Shown: positions 30,551 to 40,200, counted from the first letter of the stretch. The stretch: DNA of 64,000 nt from Pararhizobium_B sp963838155 (GCA_963838155.1 CAWIQE010000031.1:1-64000), one strand, 5' to 3'. The notes: generated by a model not told the origin, from the sequence alone. Numbers and translations are program-made.

Positions 30551-31695
30551 GCGACCAGCTCCGCCAGCTTGCCGACCGACTTGAAGAACTTCGAGCGGCG
30601 GTTGACCTCGCTCGGCAGCACCCCGCGGTTCAGCGCCTCGCTGAGCGTGCTCCAGTCCTCCGGGATGAAGATCGCGCCGGATTCCTTGAAGATCTTGCGC
30701 GTCTGGCGCTTGCGCACGCCCATGCCGAAGAGCCCGGCGCGATACCGGTTGACGACGACGTGGATCGCGCCGCCGGACTTGCCGCGCAGGCGCTCCAGGC
30801 GCTGGTGCAGCTCCTTGGCCTGCCTGAGCGCCGGCACCGTCATCTCCGTGACGATGTAGACGGTGTTGACGGAGGCGAGCACGTCGTCCTTCCAGGCGGT
30901 GGCGTAGTAGGGCACGTCGAGGACGGTGTGGTCGCTGCCGAAGGAGACGACGTCGAGCATCCTGAGCACCAGCTCCGCCCCCTTCGGCGAGAGCACCACC
31001 TCGGGCTGCTTGAAGGACAGGAACGAGAAGCCGCCGTCGTGCACCTGGCGCACCAGGTCGACGAACTCGACGTCGACGCGCGAGGGATTGGCGATCACCG
31101 GCTTCAGGTCGAAATCGTTCGGCTTGCCGAGATAGTGGCCGAGCGAGCCGAGCGAGAAATCCATGTCGAAGAGCTCGACATGGGGCTTCGCCTTGCGCTT
31201 CCGCTGGGCGAGCGCTTCGGCGAGCGACGCCGCGATGACGCTCGCCCCGACGCCGCCGACCGCGCCGACGACGGCATGGACGAGGCTCTGCCGCCGGCTG
31301 GTCCCCGGCGCCTGCGTCACCACCATGTCGACGAACGACTTGCGCTCCAAGGGCTTCTTCAGCCAGTCGGCCCCGTTCAGCCGGAAGACGAGCCGCATCA
31401 GATTGTCCGCAAGGTCCTCCGACACGACGACCAGCGGCATGTCGCGATGGCGGTTGCGGAAGGCGAAGAGCTCCTCCTTCTCGAGCGCCGCGCCCGCATG
31501 GACGTCGAGCACCACGAGGCTGTAGTCCGCCGCCTCGAACGCCCCCGGCTTCAGGAACTCCTCGACGGAAAGATGCTTCGCCTCGAACCGCGACATCGAG
31601 GCGAACGCGTCCATCATGAAACCCGAGGCCGCCGGGTCGTCGGACACGACCAGGATCTTCGTCGTCGTCTCGGAGAATGTCATCAGCGTATTCAT
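30547..31695 (-). CDS. cpaE: Pilus assembly protein CpaE/TadZ
   Basis: 382 residues. An N-terminal atypical receiver-like domain (about 12-125, ILVVSDDPAASGFMMDAF) is followed by a ParA/MinD-like ATPase domain (AVGGVGASVIAASLAEAL). The P-loop lysine of the deviant Walker motif is not present (GGVGASV), as in several TadZ proteins. It localises the Tad machine to a cell pole. Confidence 0.88.
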   Translation of the reverse strand: MNTLMTFSETTTKILVVSDDPAASGFMMDAFASMSRFEAKHLSVEEFLKPGAFEAADYSLVVLDVHAGAALEKEELFAFRNRHRDMPLVVVSEDLADNLMRLVFRLNGADWLKKPLERKSFVDMVVTQAPGTSRRQSLVHAVVGAVGGVGASVIAASLAEALAQRKRKAKPHVELFDMDFSLGSLGHYLGKPNDFDLKPVIANPSRVDVEFVDLVRQVHDGGFSFLSFKQPEVVLSPKGAELVLRMLDVVSFGSDHTVLDVPYYATAWKDDVLASVNTVYIVTEMTVPALRQAKELHQRLERLRGKSGGAIHVVVNRYRAGLFGMGVRKRQTRKIFKESGAIFIPEDWSTLSEALNRGVLPSEVNRRSKFFKSVGKLAELVA

Positions 31696-31720
31696 CTCGT
31701 TTCGCCGTTTCTTCCCGCCG

Positions 31721-32325
31721 TCAGCACGTCGAGCAGGTCTTGAGGTCTTCGGACGTGATCGTCACCGGCATGGCGGGCATCCGGAACCAATTGTCGAGCC
31801 CGATGAGCGCCTGCAGGAGCGGCAGGTGGAACTTCATGTCGCGCGTCTCCATCCGGATGGACACCACCGCCCCCTCCGGCCGGCCCCAATAGCCGAGCCC
31901 CGAGCGGGTGTAGGTCACGACGACGTTCTCGAGCTTCATCCATGGGTCGATGTTGCGCATTGCCGGGACGATGTGCCGTCCCGTTGAAAATGGCCTTCAA
32001 GATTGTCGTTGCACGCCGTGCCGGTGCCGGCTCCGACGCAGGTCCAGCTCTCGGAAGTGCCGATTGCCGTTCCCACGAGGATCGGATCGCTGGGCTGCGA
32101 GGCGTCCGCCGGATCGAAATCCGGATGCACCGAATCCGAGACAGCCGCCATCCGCACACCGTACTGCAGCGCCTTGACCGCCTGGTTCCATTGGAAGACG
32201 GCGAAGCCGAACTCGACGAAGGCGGCGAACACCAGCATGACGATCGGAAACGTGATCAGCGCTTCGGCAAGGCTGATGCCGTCGGTCTCTCGCCAGAACC
32301 GCTGAAATCTCCCGCGCATCACCAT
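31721..32325 (-). CDS. tadE: TadE-like minor pilin 1 (one apparent frameshift)
   Basis: About 201 residues after joining. The N-terminus has the TadE signature (GISLAEALITFPIVMLVFAAFVEFGFAVFQW), a single membrane helix after a processing-like site. The frame shifts near 31986 from NDNLEGH to GRHIVPAMRNIDPWMKLENVVVTYTRSGLGYWG, which is the typical TadE C-terminal part and ends in TCSTC. The start (ATG 32325 or 32319) overlaps the upstream tadE. Pseudopilins of this type are needed for Flp pilus formation. Confidence 0.75.
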
Positions 32326-32825
32326 CCGTTGTACCGCTCCTGCTGTTCGGAACTGATCTTGATGGTCGAAATGCCCAGCCAGCCGAACAGCGGCGACGAG
32401 AGATATTGATGCGACGTGCAGAGCGCTATGGTCCCGGCAGGCGTCGGGCAGTCGGGATCGATGACCGTCGGACCCGAGATGGTGATGTCGGCCGCGGCGG
32501 GCCCCCATCCGGGAACGCGCAGCGGCGTACCCGTGGCCGGCGCCGGCGATCCGTAGAAGGCGAGGTCCCTTGCGATGGAGTCGGAGCAGACCGCGGTGTA
32601 GGTGGCCGACGACGGCCTGCACCGGGCCATGTAGCGGGCCGCGTCGCGCAGCCCGTTCTCGATCTGCATCCGTTGCCAGAAGATATTGCCGAACTCCAGT
32701 ATGCCGACCGCGAAGAGCGTGACGAAGGGCACCGCGATCAGCGCTTCCGCGATCACGGCGCCATCCTCCCCCGACCTGAGCGCGGGCAGGCGGAGCGCGG
32801 TCCGTATCCGGCTGAGCGAAATCAT
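32319..32825 (-). CDS. tadE: TadE-like minor pilin 2
   Basis: 168 residues. The N-terminal TadE motif GAVIAEALIAVPFVTLFAVGILEFGNIFW contains the membrane helix, and two cysteine pairs lie in the periplasmic part (ARCRPS...TAVCSDS and DCPTPAGTIALC). Its ATG overlaps the tadG stop by 4 bp and its stop overlaps the next tadE start, so three minor pilin genes are translationally coupled. Confidence 0.85.
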   Translation of the reverse strand: MISLSRIRTALRLPALRSGEDGAVIAEALIAVPFVTLFAVGILEFGNIFWQRMQIENGLRDAARYMARCRPSSATYTAVCSDSIARDLAFYGSPAPATGTPLRVPGWGPAAADITISGPTVIDPDCPTPAGTIALCTSHQYLSSPLFGWLGISTIKISSEQQERYNGW

Positions 32826-34507
32826 CTGATCAGTTCCGATTCTTCGCGCAGATAGGTGTCCAGCGTGCCCATGCCGCCCTGGCCGGTGATGTCGATGGTC
32901 TCCAGCGAGAGATAGCGGGTGCTTCCGTCTGTCACGGCCGGCTTGGTGAGAAACATGCGGGCGAATGCAAGCGCCTGGATCTTGTCGCGCCCCTGCGGGT
33001 TCTCGTGCACGCAATTGACGATGGCGGCGAAGATGGTTCTCCGGTCCCTGTAGACGGAGTCCGGATAGTCGCTGAGATTGTAGCTCTTGTAGCATTGCGG
33101 CGTGCCGGTCTCCTTGCTGGGGGACTGGTCCCCCACAAGGGTCGTCGCATTGTTGCCGGTCGCCCCGCTCATCTCGTACTGGTAGACGTCGTAGGCCGAG
33201 GGCGTGACGCTGTCCGGGGTTGTGCCGGTGGGGTAGCTCGAATAGTCGCTGCGAATGGTATCGAGGACCGTCGACGGGGCCGCCGGAGCGACCGTGCTGG
33301 ATGTGCAGCCGAGCTTGTTCGGCTTGGTCGAGTGGCTGACGTACCAGTACCAGTTCAGGTTCCAGTTGTCGGCGGGCGCACCGGTGGTCGGGTCGGTGCT
33401 GTACCGGCCCCCGCCGCCGGCGATGTCGCTCATGTTCGCGCCGTATCCGAGGGGAACCGCCTGGCACGGATCGCTCACCGCGGAATATGACTTGCAGGAC
33501 TGGCCGCTCTGGCTCTGCCCCATGCGCACGTTTTGAGCCGGCCGGTAGGCCGGGTCGTTAAAGTCGCTGTTCATCGCTCCGCCGTAGAGGCCGAAGCGCG
33601 TGTTGATCCCCTGCTCCACCGGTCCCGTCATTGCGCCCGGTTCCGTCCCGAGCGAACGCTGCTTGTAGCAAACGCCGGTCGAGCCCGTCGCCAGCGCTTC
33701 CCTGAGCGCCGATGCGCCCGTCCCGAGATCGGTCTGCAGAAAGCCGAAATTGCCGGGCCCGACTTCGTAGTTGCCGCTGTTGTGGAGCTCGAACTGAACG
33801 CCGTAGAGGCCGCCATTGGCAAATGCCTGGTGGAACGCGTCGGAAGCTGCCGTCGGATCGGGGTCCGGGTTCGACTCGAAGGGATTGCAGATATAGATCG
33901 GCATCACGTTGCAGGCGCTCGCCGCATAGACCGCGGTCGCCTCGGCGCTGATGTCCACCGTGTCGCGGCGGAGGCTGACGGGAATGGGAAAGATCGTCTG
34001 CATCGATTGCGGCTTGGCGATGACGCGCACGTAGGACGCGTCGTTGGAATCGGTGGTTCCGTACGTGCCGAGGAACGTCGCGAGCGACCCGGTCCACTCG
34101 CCGCTGTCGTCGCTCGTCGGAATGCCCTTCAGGAACAGCACGCAGACCGTGCTCGCCGTCGACGATAAGTCGCAACCGTTCGTCGTGTCGCCCGTATTGT
34201 AGGTCACCGTGATCCGGCCGCCGAGCGACATGCCGCTGCCGCCCTTCACGAAGCTTGCGCTGTTGGTCAGGTCCGCAACGGCGTTCTTCGCCCGCGCGAT
34301 CGCATCGTCCCGCCCGTCGAGCTGCCGCGCCCCGGCGAGCGCCATCGCGTCCACCGCGTCCTGCAGGTCCGTGTGCAAATTCTCGCCGCGGCTGGCGTCG
34401 ATCACGAGGAGCGAGAAGCCGAGGAGCAGCGGCATGGCGATCAGCGTCAGCGCGATCACGTAGCCGCGCTTGTCATGCCAGAACTTCGAGACCCATCTTT
34501 TCAGCAT
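32822..34507 (-). CDS. tadG: TadG-like pilus assembly protein
   Basis: 561 residues from the ATG at 34507 (GGGGGAAGAG upstream). The N-terminus (WHDKRGYVIALTLIAMPLLLGFSLLVIDASR) is the Flp pilus TadE/TadG-like segment. Next comes NLHTDLQDAVDAMALAGARQL, typical of the family, and a long periplasmic region with many cysteines and Tyr/Ser/Gly-rich stretches. No intact von Willebrand MIDAS motif (DxSxS) stands out. It is believed to tether the pilus or act as an adhesin. Confidence 0.85.
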   Translation of the reverse strand: MLKRWVSKFWHDKRGYVIALTLIAMPLLLGFSLLVIDASRGENLHTDLQDAVDAMALAGARQLDGRDDAIARAKNAVADLTNSASFVKGGSGMSLGGRITVTYNTGDTTNGCDLSSTASTVCVLFLKGIPTSDDSGEWTGSLATFLGTYGTTDSNDASYVRVIAKPQSMQTIFPIPVSLRRDTVDISAEATAVYAASACNVMPIYICNPFESNPDPDPTAASDAFHQAFANGGLYGVQFELHNSGNYEVGPGNFGFLQTDLGTGASALREALATGSTGVCYKQRSLGTEPGAMTGPVEQGINTRFGLYGGAMNSDFNDPAYRPAQNVRMGQSQSGQSCKSYSAVSDPCQAVPLGYGANMSDIAGGGGRYSTDPTTGAPADNWNLNWYWYVSHSTKPNKLGCTSSTVAPAAPSTVLDTIRSDYSSYPTGTTPDSVTPSAYDVYQYEMSGATGNNATTLVGDQSPSKETGTPQCYKSYNLSDYPDSVYRDRRTIFAAIVNCVHENPQGRDKIQALAFARMFLTKPAVTDGSTRYLSLETIDITGQGGMGTLDTYLREESELIR

Positions 34508-34613
34508 CACTCTTCCCCCCGGCCCGCCCGCTACGAACGCCGCCACGGGTTGCGATCCGCAACCTTGCCATGCCCCTGATCCGCATTTCTCTGCGCCCGG
34601 CTGGCGCCCCCGG

Positions 34614-34916
34614 CTATTTCACCGATGTTATGGTCTGGCCGCCGCTGCCGCTCGTGCCGGAGGAGGAGGACAGCGAGTTCTTCCCCTTCTCGTAGTCCGT
34701 CACGGCCTTGTAGACGACCTTGCCGTCGCTGTTGATGTGCGTGCGCCATGCCGCCCGCGGGAACGGCTGGACCGTATGGATCCCCTCGTTCGCGTCGAGC
34801 GAATTGCCGGCGCGGTAGGTCACCGTGTCCCAGTGGTTCATGTATTCGGCGCAGCCCGAAAGCAGCGCGGCCGAAGCCGCCAGCGCCAGGATCGTTCTAC
34901 TTCTTCGCGACAGCAA
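34614..34916 (-). CDS. Small lipoprotein of the tad locus (CpaD position)
   Basis: 100 residues with a lipoprotein signal peptide and lipobox LLSGC (Cys22). The mature part is polar, with a Ser/Gly-rich tail. It occupies the place of CpaD, the outer-membrane lipoprotein partner of the CpaC secretin, but is less than half the usual CpaD length and I see no clear CpaD domain. It overlaps the end of cpaC by 20 bp. It could be a secretin pilotin. Confidence 0.7.
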   Translation of the reverse strand: MLSRRSRTILALAASAALLSGCAEYMNHWDTVTYRAGNSLDANEGIHTVQPFPRAAWRTHINSDGKVVYKAVTDYEKGKNSLSSSSGTSGSGGQTITSVK

Positions 34917-36350
34917 GTGCGCCCCCCGTCTTCAGATCGAGCCGGTGGCCGTAGGGCCCGGCAATTCCCGCGCCCGTGCGATAGCTGCGCAGCATGTCCT
35001 TGTTGATCTCGAGAAGCCCGAGCGCGAAGAGCTCCACGTCGTTCGACGACTTCGTCTCGTCGAGCGGGGTGTAGAGCGCCTCCGTCGGGCTCGCCGGCCG
35101 CACGATGTGCGGCGTCACGATGATGACGAGGTCGGATTCGTTCTTCTGGAAGCTGGTCGAGCGGAACAGCGCGCCCAGCACCGGCACGTTGCCGAGCCAC
35201 GGCAGCTGGTCGATGTTGCGCGAGTTCGTGGAGTCGAGCAGCCCGGCGAGCGCGAAGCTCTGCCCGTCGCGCAGCTGGACCATCGTGTTGGCCGCGCGCG
35301 AGATGAAGCCCGGGTTTCCGTTGACGTTCACCGACGGATCGATCTCGGAGACCTCCGGCTGGATCAGGAGGTTGATCAGCCCGTCGTCGAGCACCGTCGG
35401 CTTGAAGGTCAGCCGCACGCCGTAGGGCCGGTAGTCGGTCGACGTGGCGATCGCCCCGCCGCTGTTGGTGACGGACTGGATCGGCACCTCGCCGCCGGCG
35501 TGGAAGCTCGCCGTCTGGCCCGACAGCGCGACGAGGTTCGGCTGCGCCAGCCGACGGACGAGGTTCTTCTTTTCCAGCGCGTTGATGACGACGTCGATCC
35601 GCGTTCCCGATAATGCGAGCGCCTGGGCGACGAGCGTGCCGAAGGGCGCCGCGTTGAGGCTGCTCCAGCGGCGCCGCCGCCGATCCGCAGGATCGTGCCG
35701 TTCGTCGAAGCACCGTTCCAGCCGATGCCGAGATCGCGGCCCGCCGTGCGCTTCGCCTCGATCATCCGGACGTCGAGCATCACCTGCTGGGCGTCGCTGA
35801 CGCGCAGCTGGTTGAGGACCGGCTGGCCCGGCGAATAGGATTGCGCGATCTCCATGACCCGCGAGAGGTCTTCCGCGTTGCGCACGGTCCCGGTCAGGCG
35901 GATCTGCTCGTTGGAATTGATCACCCGGACGCTGGAGCCCGGCACCGCCGCGGCGATCGCCTGGCGGACCTCGCCGAGGTCGCGCGTCACGTGGACGTCG
36001 ATCACGCCGAGCAGGTTCTTGTTGTCGTCATAGACGGAAATATTGGTCGCGCCGATCTTCTTGGCCCGCACGAACATCGTCTTGTCGGTGAGCGGGATGA
36101 CGTCGATCATGCCGGCGTTGCCGACGACGAGGTCGCCGAAATTCTGTCCGGTCCTGAGCGTCATCGTCTCGTTCGGTGCGACGGTGACCTCCTGGACGCC
36201 CTGTCCGAGGGTCACGTCGCGCTCCTGGGCCGCAGCCCTGCCGGAGGAAAGAAACCCCGGCCCCGCATAGGCGGACAAGACCGCCGCGAGCGCCATACCG
36301 GCCAAAACCCGCGCCGGAACGCGCCATCCCATGATTCCCGCCATGATCAT
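34897..36350 (-). CDS. cpaC: Tad pilus outer-membrane secretin CpaC/RcpA (one apparent frameshift)
   Basis: About 484 residues after joining. A signal peptide is followed by a BON/N0-like domain (QEVTVAPNETMTLRTGQNFGDLVVGNAGMIDVIPLTDKT) and DAQQVMLDVRMIEAKR. The frame changes near 35660, from GGGAAGAAS to SLNAAPFGTLVAQALALSG, before the secretin core (NLVALSGQTASFHAGGEVPIQ...VGVRLTFKPTVL-like, and FQKNESDLVIIVTPHIVRP). It forms the outer-membrane pore for the Flp pilus. The shift sits in a GC-rich run and may be a sequencing indel. Confidence 0.88.
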
Positions 36351-36366
36351 ACTCACCCTCAAACAC

Positions 36367-36395
36367 CACCGCCGGACGACCCCCGTCCGGCGGTG
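36367..36395 (-). other. Strong intercistronic hairpin between cpaB and cpaC
   Basis: A perfect 12-bp stem (CACCGCCGGACG/CGTCCGGCGGTG, loop ACCCC) fills the 59-bp gap between the two genes. No U-run follows, so it more likely sets mRNA processing or stability than termination. Confidence 0.6.
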
Positions 36396-36409
36396 AACGG
36401 TTCACCCGC

Positions 36410-37345
36410 TCACTTGATCTCGCCGACCCTGTGCTCCACCCGCTTGGTCGTATTCCAGACCCCGACCGTCGCCCATTTCGGTTTTTCGACTGCCGGTTGC
36501 GGCTTGTCCAGCTTGCCTTCGACAGTATTCACCCTCTGGTCGACTTTTTGCACCATATCTTCAATTTGTGCGATATGCGGATCTTCTTTATTCGTACCCT
36601 GTTGCAGTTCGGTCGCAGTCGGCCCGCCGCCGAGATCGGCCGTCGTCATCGGCCGCGTCGGCTCCGTGCCGGAGGACGCGATGTTGCGCAGCGCCAGCGA
36701 CAGCGTTCCGACGGTGGCGGCGAGCGTCAGCTTCTGCGCTTCCTCGGTCGTCACCTCGAAGGTCACCGTCTTGCTGACGGAGGGCTTGTCCTTGCGGTCG
36801 TCGGCCGACTGGTCGACGGCGATCACCTTGACGCCCTGGAGGAGGACGTCGACATTGAGCCCGTTGCCCTCGCTCTTGCGGGTGAGGAGCACGTCCACCC
36901 GGTCGCCCGGCCGGACGAAGCCCGAAACGCCGAGCACGTCGTTGACGCGGATCGAAAGCGCCTTCATGCCGGGATCGAGCGCCGCCGAGAGCGTCGCGCG
37001 CTCACCGGCACCCGTCACCTTCGTGGCCAGGATCGGCTCGCCCGGATCGATCGCCTCCATGGCGTAGCGGGCCTTGCCGTCGTCCTTGCCGAGAAGGTCT
37101 TCCTTGGTGCGGAAGGCGCCGCTGGGCAATTCGTGCGTCGGCCAGTTGATCAGCTTGAGATTGTCCGGCCGAAGCCGGTCGCCGAAGCGCATCGCCGAGG
37201 CCGCCACGACCAGCGTGTCGACCGGCGCCGCGTTGGCACCCGCCATCCGGCGCTGCTGGCCCATGAGATAGCTGCGGACAGCGAAGACCGCAGCCACGGC
37301 CAGGACCAGCGAGAAGGCAAGACTTATGAATGTAGAGGCACGCAT
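36410..37345 (-). CDS. cpaB: Flp pilus assembly protein CpaB/RcpC
   Basis: 311 residues. An N-terminal membrane helix (about 6-26) is followed by a SAF domain (DTLVVAASAMRFGDRLRPDNLKLINWP...) and the RcpC/CpaB domain (LSIRVNDVLGVSGFVRPGDRVDVLLTR). The C-terminal 80 residues are polar and low-complexity. It acts in the periplasm with the CpaC secretin. ATG 37345 is preferred over the GTG at 37354. Confidence 0.9.
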   Translation of the reverse strand: MRASTFISLAFSLVLAVAAVFAVRSYLMGQQRRMAGANAAPVDTLVVAASAMRFGDRLRPDNLKLINWPTHELPSGAFRTKEDLLGKDDGKARYAMEAIDPGEPILATKVTGAGERATLSAALDPGMKALSIRVNDVLGVSGFVRPGDRVDVLLTRKSEGNGLNVDVLLQGVKVIAVDQSADDRKDKPSVSKTVTFEVTTEEAQKLTLAATVGTLSLALRNIASSGTEPTRPMTTADLGGGPTATELQQGTNKEDPHIAQIEDMVQKVDQRVNTVEGKLDKPQPAVEKPKWATVGVWNTTKRVEHRVGEIK

Positions 37346-37406
37346 GGCGTCCACCCTATGCTGCGATTGCCAGCAATATTACTGAAGGAACCCGAACAAA
37401 TCCTTA

Positions 37407-37434
37407 GAGGAAGGGGTTAACGAACCCCTTCCTC
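37407..37434 (-). other. Hairpin between flp and cpaB (expression-step element)
   Basis: A 12-bp stem GAGGAAGGGGTT/AACCCCTTCCTC with loop AACG lies 17 bp after the flp stop on the minus strand. It lacks a clear U-run downstream, so it probably stabilises the abundant pilin mRNA and partly attenuates the rest of the operon. Confidence 0.6.
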
Positions 37435-37450
37435 ATCACGTGCCTGCGTT

Positions 37451-37672
37451 TCAGCAGGTAACGCCGTTGCTGTCAGATGTTGTCGTGCAGGTCAGCGAGC
37501 TGTTGAAGAAACCGGCCCAGGAATTCCATGCAGACGCCAGGCTGTCGCCAGCCGTCGTGACGGCGACGATGACGCCCCCGACCAGCAGTCCGAGAAGGAC
37601 CAGGTATTCCGTCAGCGCCACGCCGTCTTCCTCACGTGCGAAGGCACGCACTTTCGAAGCGATCATTTTCAT
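37451..37672 (-). CDS. flp: Major Flp pilin precursor
   Basis: 73 residues from ATG 37672, with GAGGAAA 6 bp upstream. The prepilin site is G17/V18 in EDGVALTEYLVLLGLLVGG, with Glu and Tyr at +5 and +6 and a hydrophobic helix after them. A C-terminal pair of cysteines (LTCTTTSDSNGVTC) could form a small loop. As first gene of the tad operon it is the expected major pilin. Confidence 0.92.
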   Translation of the reverse strand: MKMIASKVRAFAREEDGVALTEYLVLLGLLVGGVIVAVTTAGDSLASAWNSWAGFFNSSLTCTTTSDSNGVTC

Positions 37673-37755
37673 CGATTGTTTCCTCACTCAAACGCACGAA
37701 CCCGACCCAGTGCAGGCCCGCTCAGTGTCGTCGAGACCACCTCTCCGACTAACTG

Positions 37756-37787
37756 TATTAATACTTCCTTAAGCAATTGTGAGTCAA
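37756..37787 (-). promoter_or_regulatory. CtrA-type site and promoter region of the flp/tad operon
   Basis: TTAA-TACTTCC-TTAA (37758-37772) is an exact full CtrA site (TTAA-N7-TTAA), 86 bp upstream of the flp start. On the minus strand TTGACT (37782-37787) and TATTAATA (37756-37763) are 18 bp apart and could be -35 and -10. The CtrA site overlaps these, so CtrA control of piliation is likely, as known for pilA in Caulobacter; the sign cannot be told from sequence. Confidence 0.6.
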
Positions 37788-37981
37788 TGAAACGGGGTGT
37801 ATCGGCGGGTGATTATCAATTTTATGGTTAAGTGCGTTGCTTTGACGGCACACCCGCGCCGGCGGATCTGGGAGAGGGGCCGCCCGCCGGAAAAAAGTCG
37901 CGGAATTCCCGCGACTTGCGGGTTTCGCAGCCCCTTTGGAGGGAACCGGGCCATGGCCGGAAATCGCGGAGTGCTGCCCGG

Positions 37982-38536
37982 ATGACCTGGCTCGAATATG
38001 TCTTCCTCGTCCCCGCCATACTGCTTTTTGGCTATGCCGCGGTCTCCGATTTCACGTCCTGGCGTATCCCGAATTGGACCATCCTGGCGCTTGTGGCGGT
38101 TTATGCGGTGGGCATGGCGGTCAAGACCGTCGTCGCGCCGACCAACGTGCTGAGCCTGCTGGAGGCGCACCACGCCGCCGAGGGATTCTTCGACGTCCAC
38201 GCCATCTGGTCGGACCTCGGAGCCGCCGGCCTGCTCTTCGTCCTCGGCGTGATCTTCTGGCTCGTGCGCATGTTCGGCGCCGGCGACGCCAAGCTCTTCT
38301 TCCCCATCGGCCTCTATATCGGCTGGATCGGCCTCCTGCCCTTCTCCGTCCTGCTGGTCGCCGCCGGCGCCCTCTCGGCCATCCTGCTCAAGCTGCCGAT
38401 GCCGCTGCCCCTGCAGTTCTCCTTCTTCTTCATGCGCCTCGACGAGATCCGCAAGACCAAGAAGATCCCCTACGGCGTCGTCATGGTCATCGCCGCCGTG
38501 GGAACCATCGCCCTGCGCCTCTGGCGCGGCATCTGA
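37982..38536 (+). CDS. cpaA: Prepilin peptidase CpaA
   Basis: 184 residues, all membrane helices and short loops. The two catalytic aspartates of the type IV prepilin peptidase family are D23 (AVSDFTSWRIPN) and D102 (FGAGDAKLFF, the GxGD motif). It lacks the methyltransferase domain, as CpaA/TadV proteins do. It cleaves Flp and TadE/G precursors. It is transcribed divergently from flp across a 309-bp region. Confidence 0.92.
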   Translation: MTWLEYVFLVPAILLFGYAAVSDFTSWRIPNWTILALVAVYAVGMAVKTVVAPTNVLSLLEAHHAAEGFFDVHAIWSDLGAAGLLFVLGVIFWLVRMFGAGDAKLFFPIGLYIGWIGLLPFSVLLVAAGALSAILLKLPMPLPLQFSFFFMRLDEIRKTKKIPYGVVMVIAAVGTIALRLWRGI

Positions 38537-38685
38537 CGCGACCTAGCCCGCACGGTCTAGTCCGCGCCTCGTTCTCGCGACCAAGTAAAACTTCCGAAGT
38601 CCGAAGTATATCCGGAGCCGCTCGACAATTTCCTCGCCCACCGAAAGACCGTCGCCCGCGGCTGGCCCGAAAAGCGGGCCGCGCG

Positions 38686-40200
38686 TCAGCGGTCGGGGGC
38701 GCGATAGAGGGCGGCCGCGTCCGTCAAGAGGCGGTGCCGGGAGGGGGGCCTCAGATACATCATGTGGCCGCCCTCGTAGGTCTCGACCCGGATCGGTTCG
38801 GCGCCGGAGAGCGTCGGCAGCTGCGAGACGAGGTAGCGCGACGTCATGAACGGCGTGACGAGGTCGGTGTAGCCGTTGACGATCAGCACCTTGAGGGCCG
38901 GGTCGAGCCCGCGCGCCTGCTGCAAATCGTCGAGGACGCCCGCATAGCCCTGGGCGTTCGCCCCGCCGCCATAGTCCCACTTGCCGCCGATCTGGCGGTC
39001 GAGCAGCCGGTACGTCACGTCGGTCCGGTAGTTCAGCTCCCGGCGCAGATAGTCGACGAAGGCGGAGGTCACCACCGGCACGGACCGGTCGAGGACGGGG
39101 TCGGGCGTGCGGTCCCGCGCGGAGCCGGGCGAGAGCGCCGCCGTCGAGATCGTCCCGTCGTAGAGGCTGAGCTCGCGGCCCTTCGGCCGCGCATATTCGC
39201 GGGCGAAGGCGCGCGCCGTGATCCGGGCGTGATGCCGTTCGACGAAGTCGGGCGGAAGCCCGGTCGCCTCCGCGACCCTTTCCGACGCCAGCCTGCCGCC
39301 GCTCTCCAGCCCGCCCGCCAGCGCCACGAGATAGCCGTGAAGCGCGTAGGCCTCGACGTCGGCCAGCCGTTTCGCCAGCTCCGCGCCGTGGACCCCGGCA
39401 TCCTCCAGGTGGACGGCCGCCATGGAGGGCAGCGTCAGCGCCCATTGCAGGGGCCGGTAGTCGCCGTCGCCGTAGACGAAGGAGAACTCCAGCGCCGGCG
39501 AGATCAGCACGATGCCGGTCGGGGAGATCCCCGCGTCCTCCTGCAGCGTCTTGGCGAGCAGCGCGGCGCGGAAGCCGCCATAGCTTTCGCCGACCAGCCA
39601 GACCGGCGCGTTCGTCCGCCCGGAATGCTGCAGATAGAGCCGGACGAAGGCCGTCATCGCCGACGCGTCCTGCCGGACGCCCCAGAACGCGCCGTCCTTC
39701 TGGCCGGGAGCGGCCCGGCTGTAGCCCGTGCCGACGGGATCGACGAAGACGAGGTCGCTGATGCCGAGCCACGTGTCCGGATTGTCGGCGAGCGCCTGCG
39801 GCGGCGCCAGGAAGCTGCCGTCGGGCGCCGTCTTGAGGATGCGCGGGCCGAGCGCGCCGATATGGAGATAGGCCGAGGCCGCGCCGGGCCCGCCGTTGAA
39901 GACGAAGGTCACCGGCCGCCCCTCTCCCCCGCCCTCCGGCTGCTTCAGCCGGTAGGCGACGTAGAACATGCGGGCGATGGTGGCGCCGTCGCCGCCGATG
40001 AGCGCTTCGGTGCCCGCGTCGGCCTCGTAGGCGAGCGTGCGCCCGCCGACGACGATCGAATGCTCGGTCTTCGCGTTCGGCGGGAGCAGCGAGAGCACGC
40101 CGCCGCCGGCCTCCTTGCCCGCGCGCGGTTCCGCCCCGGCGGGCACGGCGAAAAGGACGAGCGAGAGCACCGCGAGGACGATCGGGAATCGGATGGGCAT
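38686..40200 (-). CDS. Secreted serine carboxypeptidase (S10 family)
   Basis: 504 residues. A signal peptide (about 1-23, cleavage after AGA) is followed by VTFVFNGGPGAASAYLH (oxyanion region), VFVDPVGTGYSRA and the nucleophile motif VGESYGG. The acid is probably in LIVNGYTDLVTP and the histidine in YEGGHMMYL. It would trim C-terminal residues of peptides in the periplasm. It is convergent with cpaA; the gap 38537-38685 shows no gene. Confidence 0.88.
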   Translation of the reverse strand: MPIRFPIVLAVLSLVLFAVPAGAEPRAGKEAGGGVLSLLPPNAKTEHSIVVGGRTLAYEADAGTEALIGGDGATIARMFYVAYRLKQPEGGGEGRPVTFVFNGGPGAASAYLHIGALGPRILKTAPDGSFLAPPQALADNPDTWLGISDLVFVDPVGTGYSRAAPGQKDGAFWGVRQDASAMTAFVRLYLQHSGRTNAPVWLVGESYGGFRAALLAKTLQEDAGISPTGIVLISPALEFSFVYGDGDYRPLQWALTLPSMAAVHLEDAGVHGAELAKRLADVEAYALHGYLVALAGGLESGGRLASERVAEATGLPPDFVERHHARITARAFAREYARPKGRELSLYDGTISTAALSPGSARDRTPDPVLDRSVPVVTSAFVDYLRRELNYRTDVTYRLLDRQIGGKWDYGGGANAQGYAGVLDDLQQARGLDPALKVLIVNGYTDLVTPFMTSRYLVSQLPTLSGAEPIRVETYEGGHMMYLRPPSRHRLLTDAAALYRAPDR

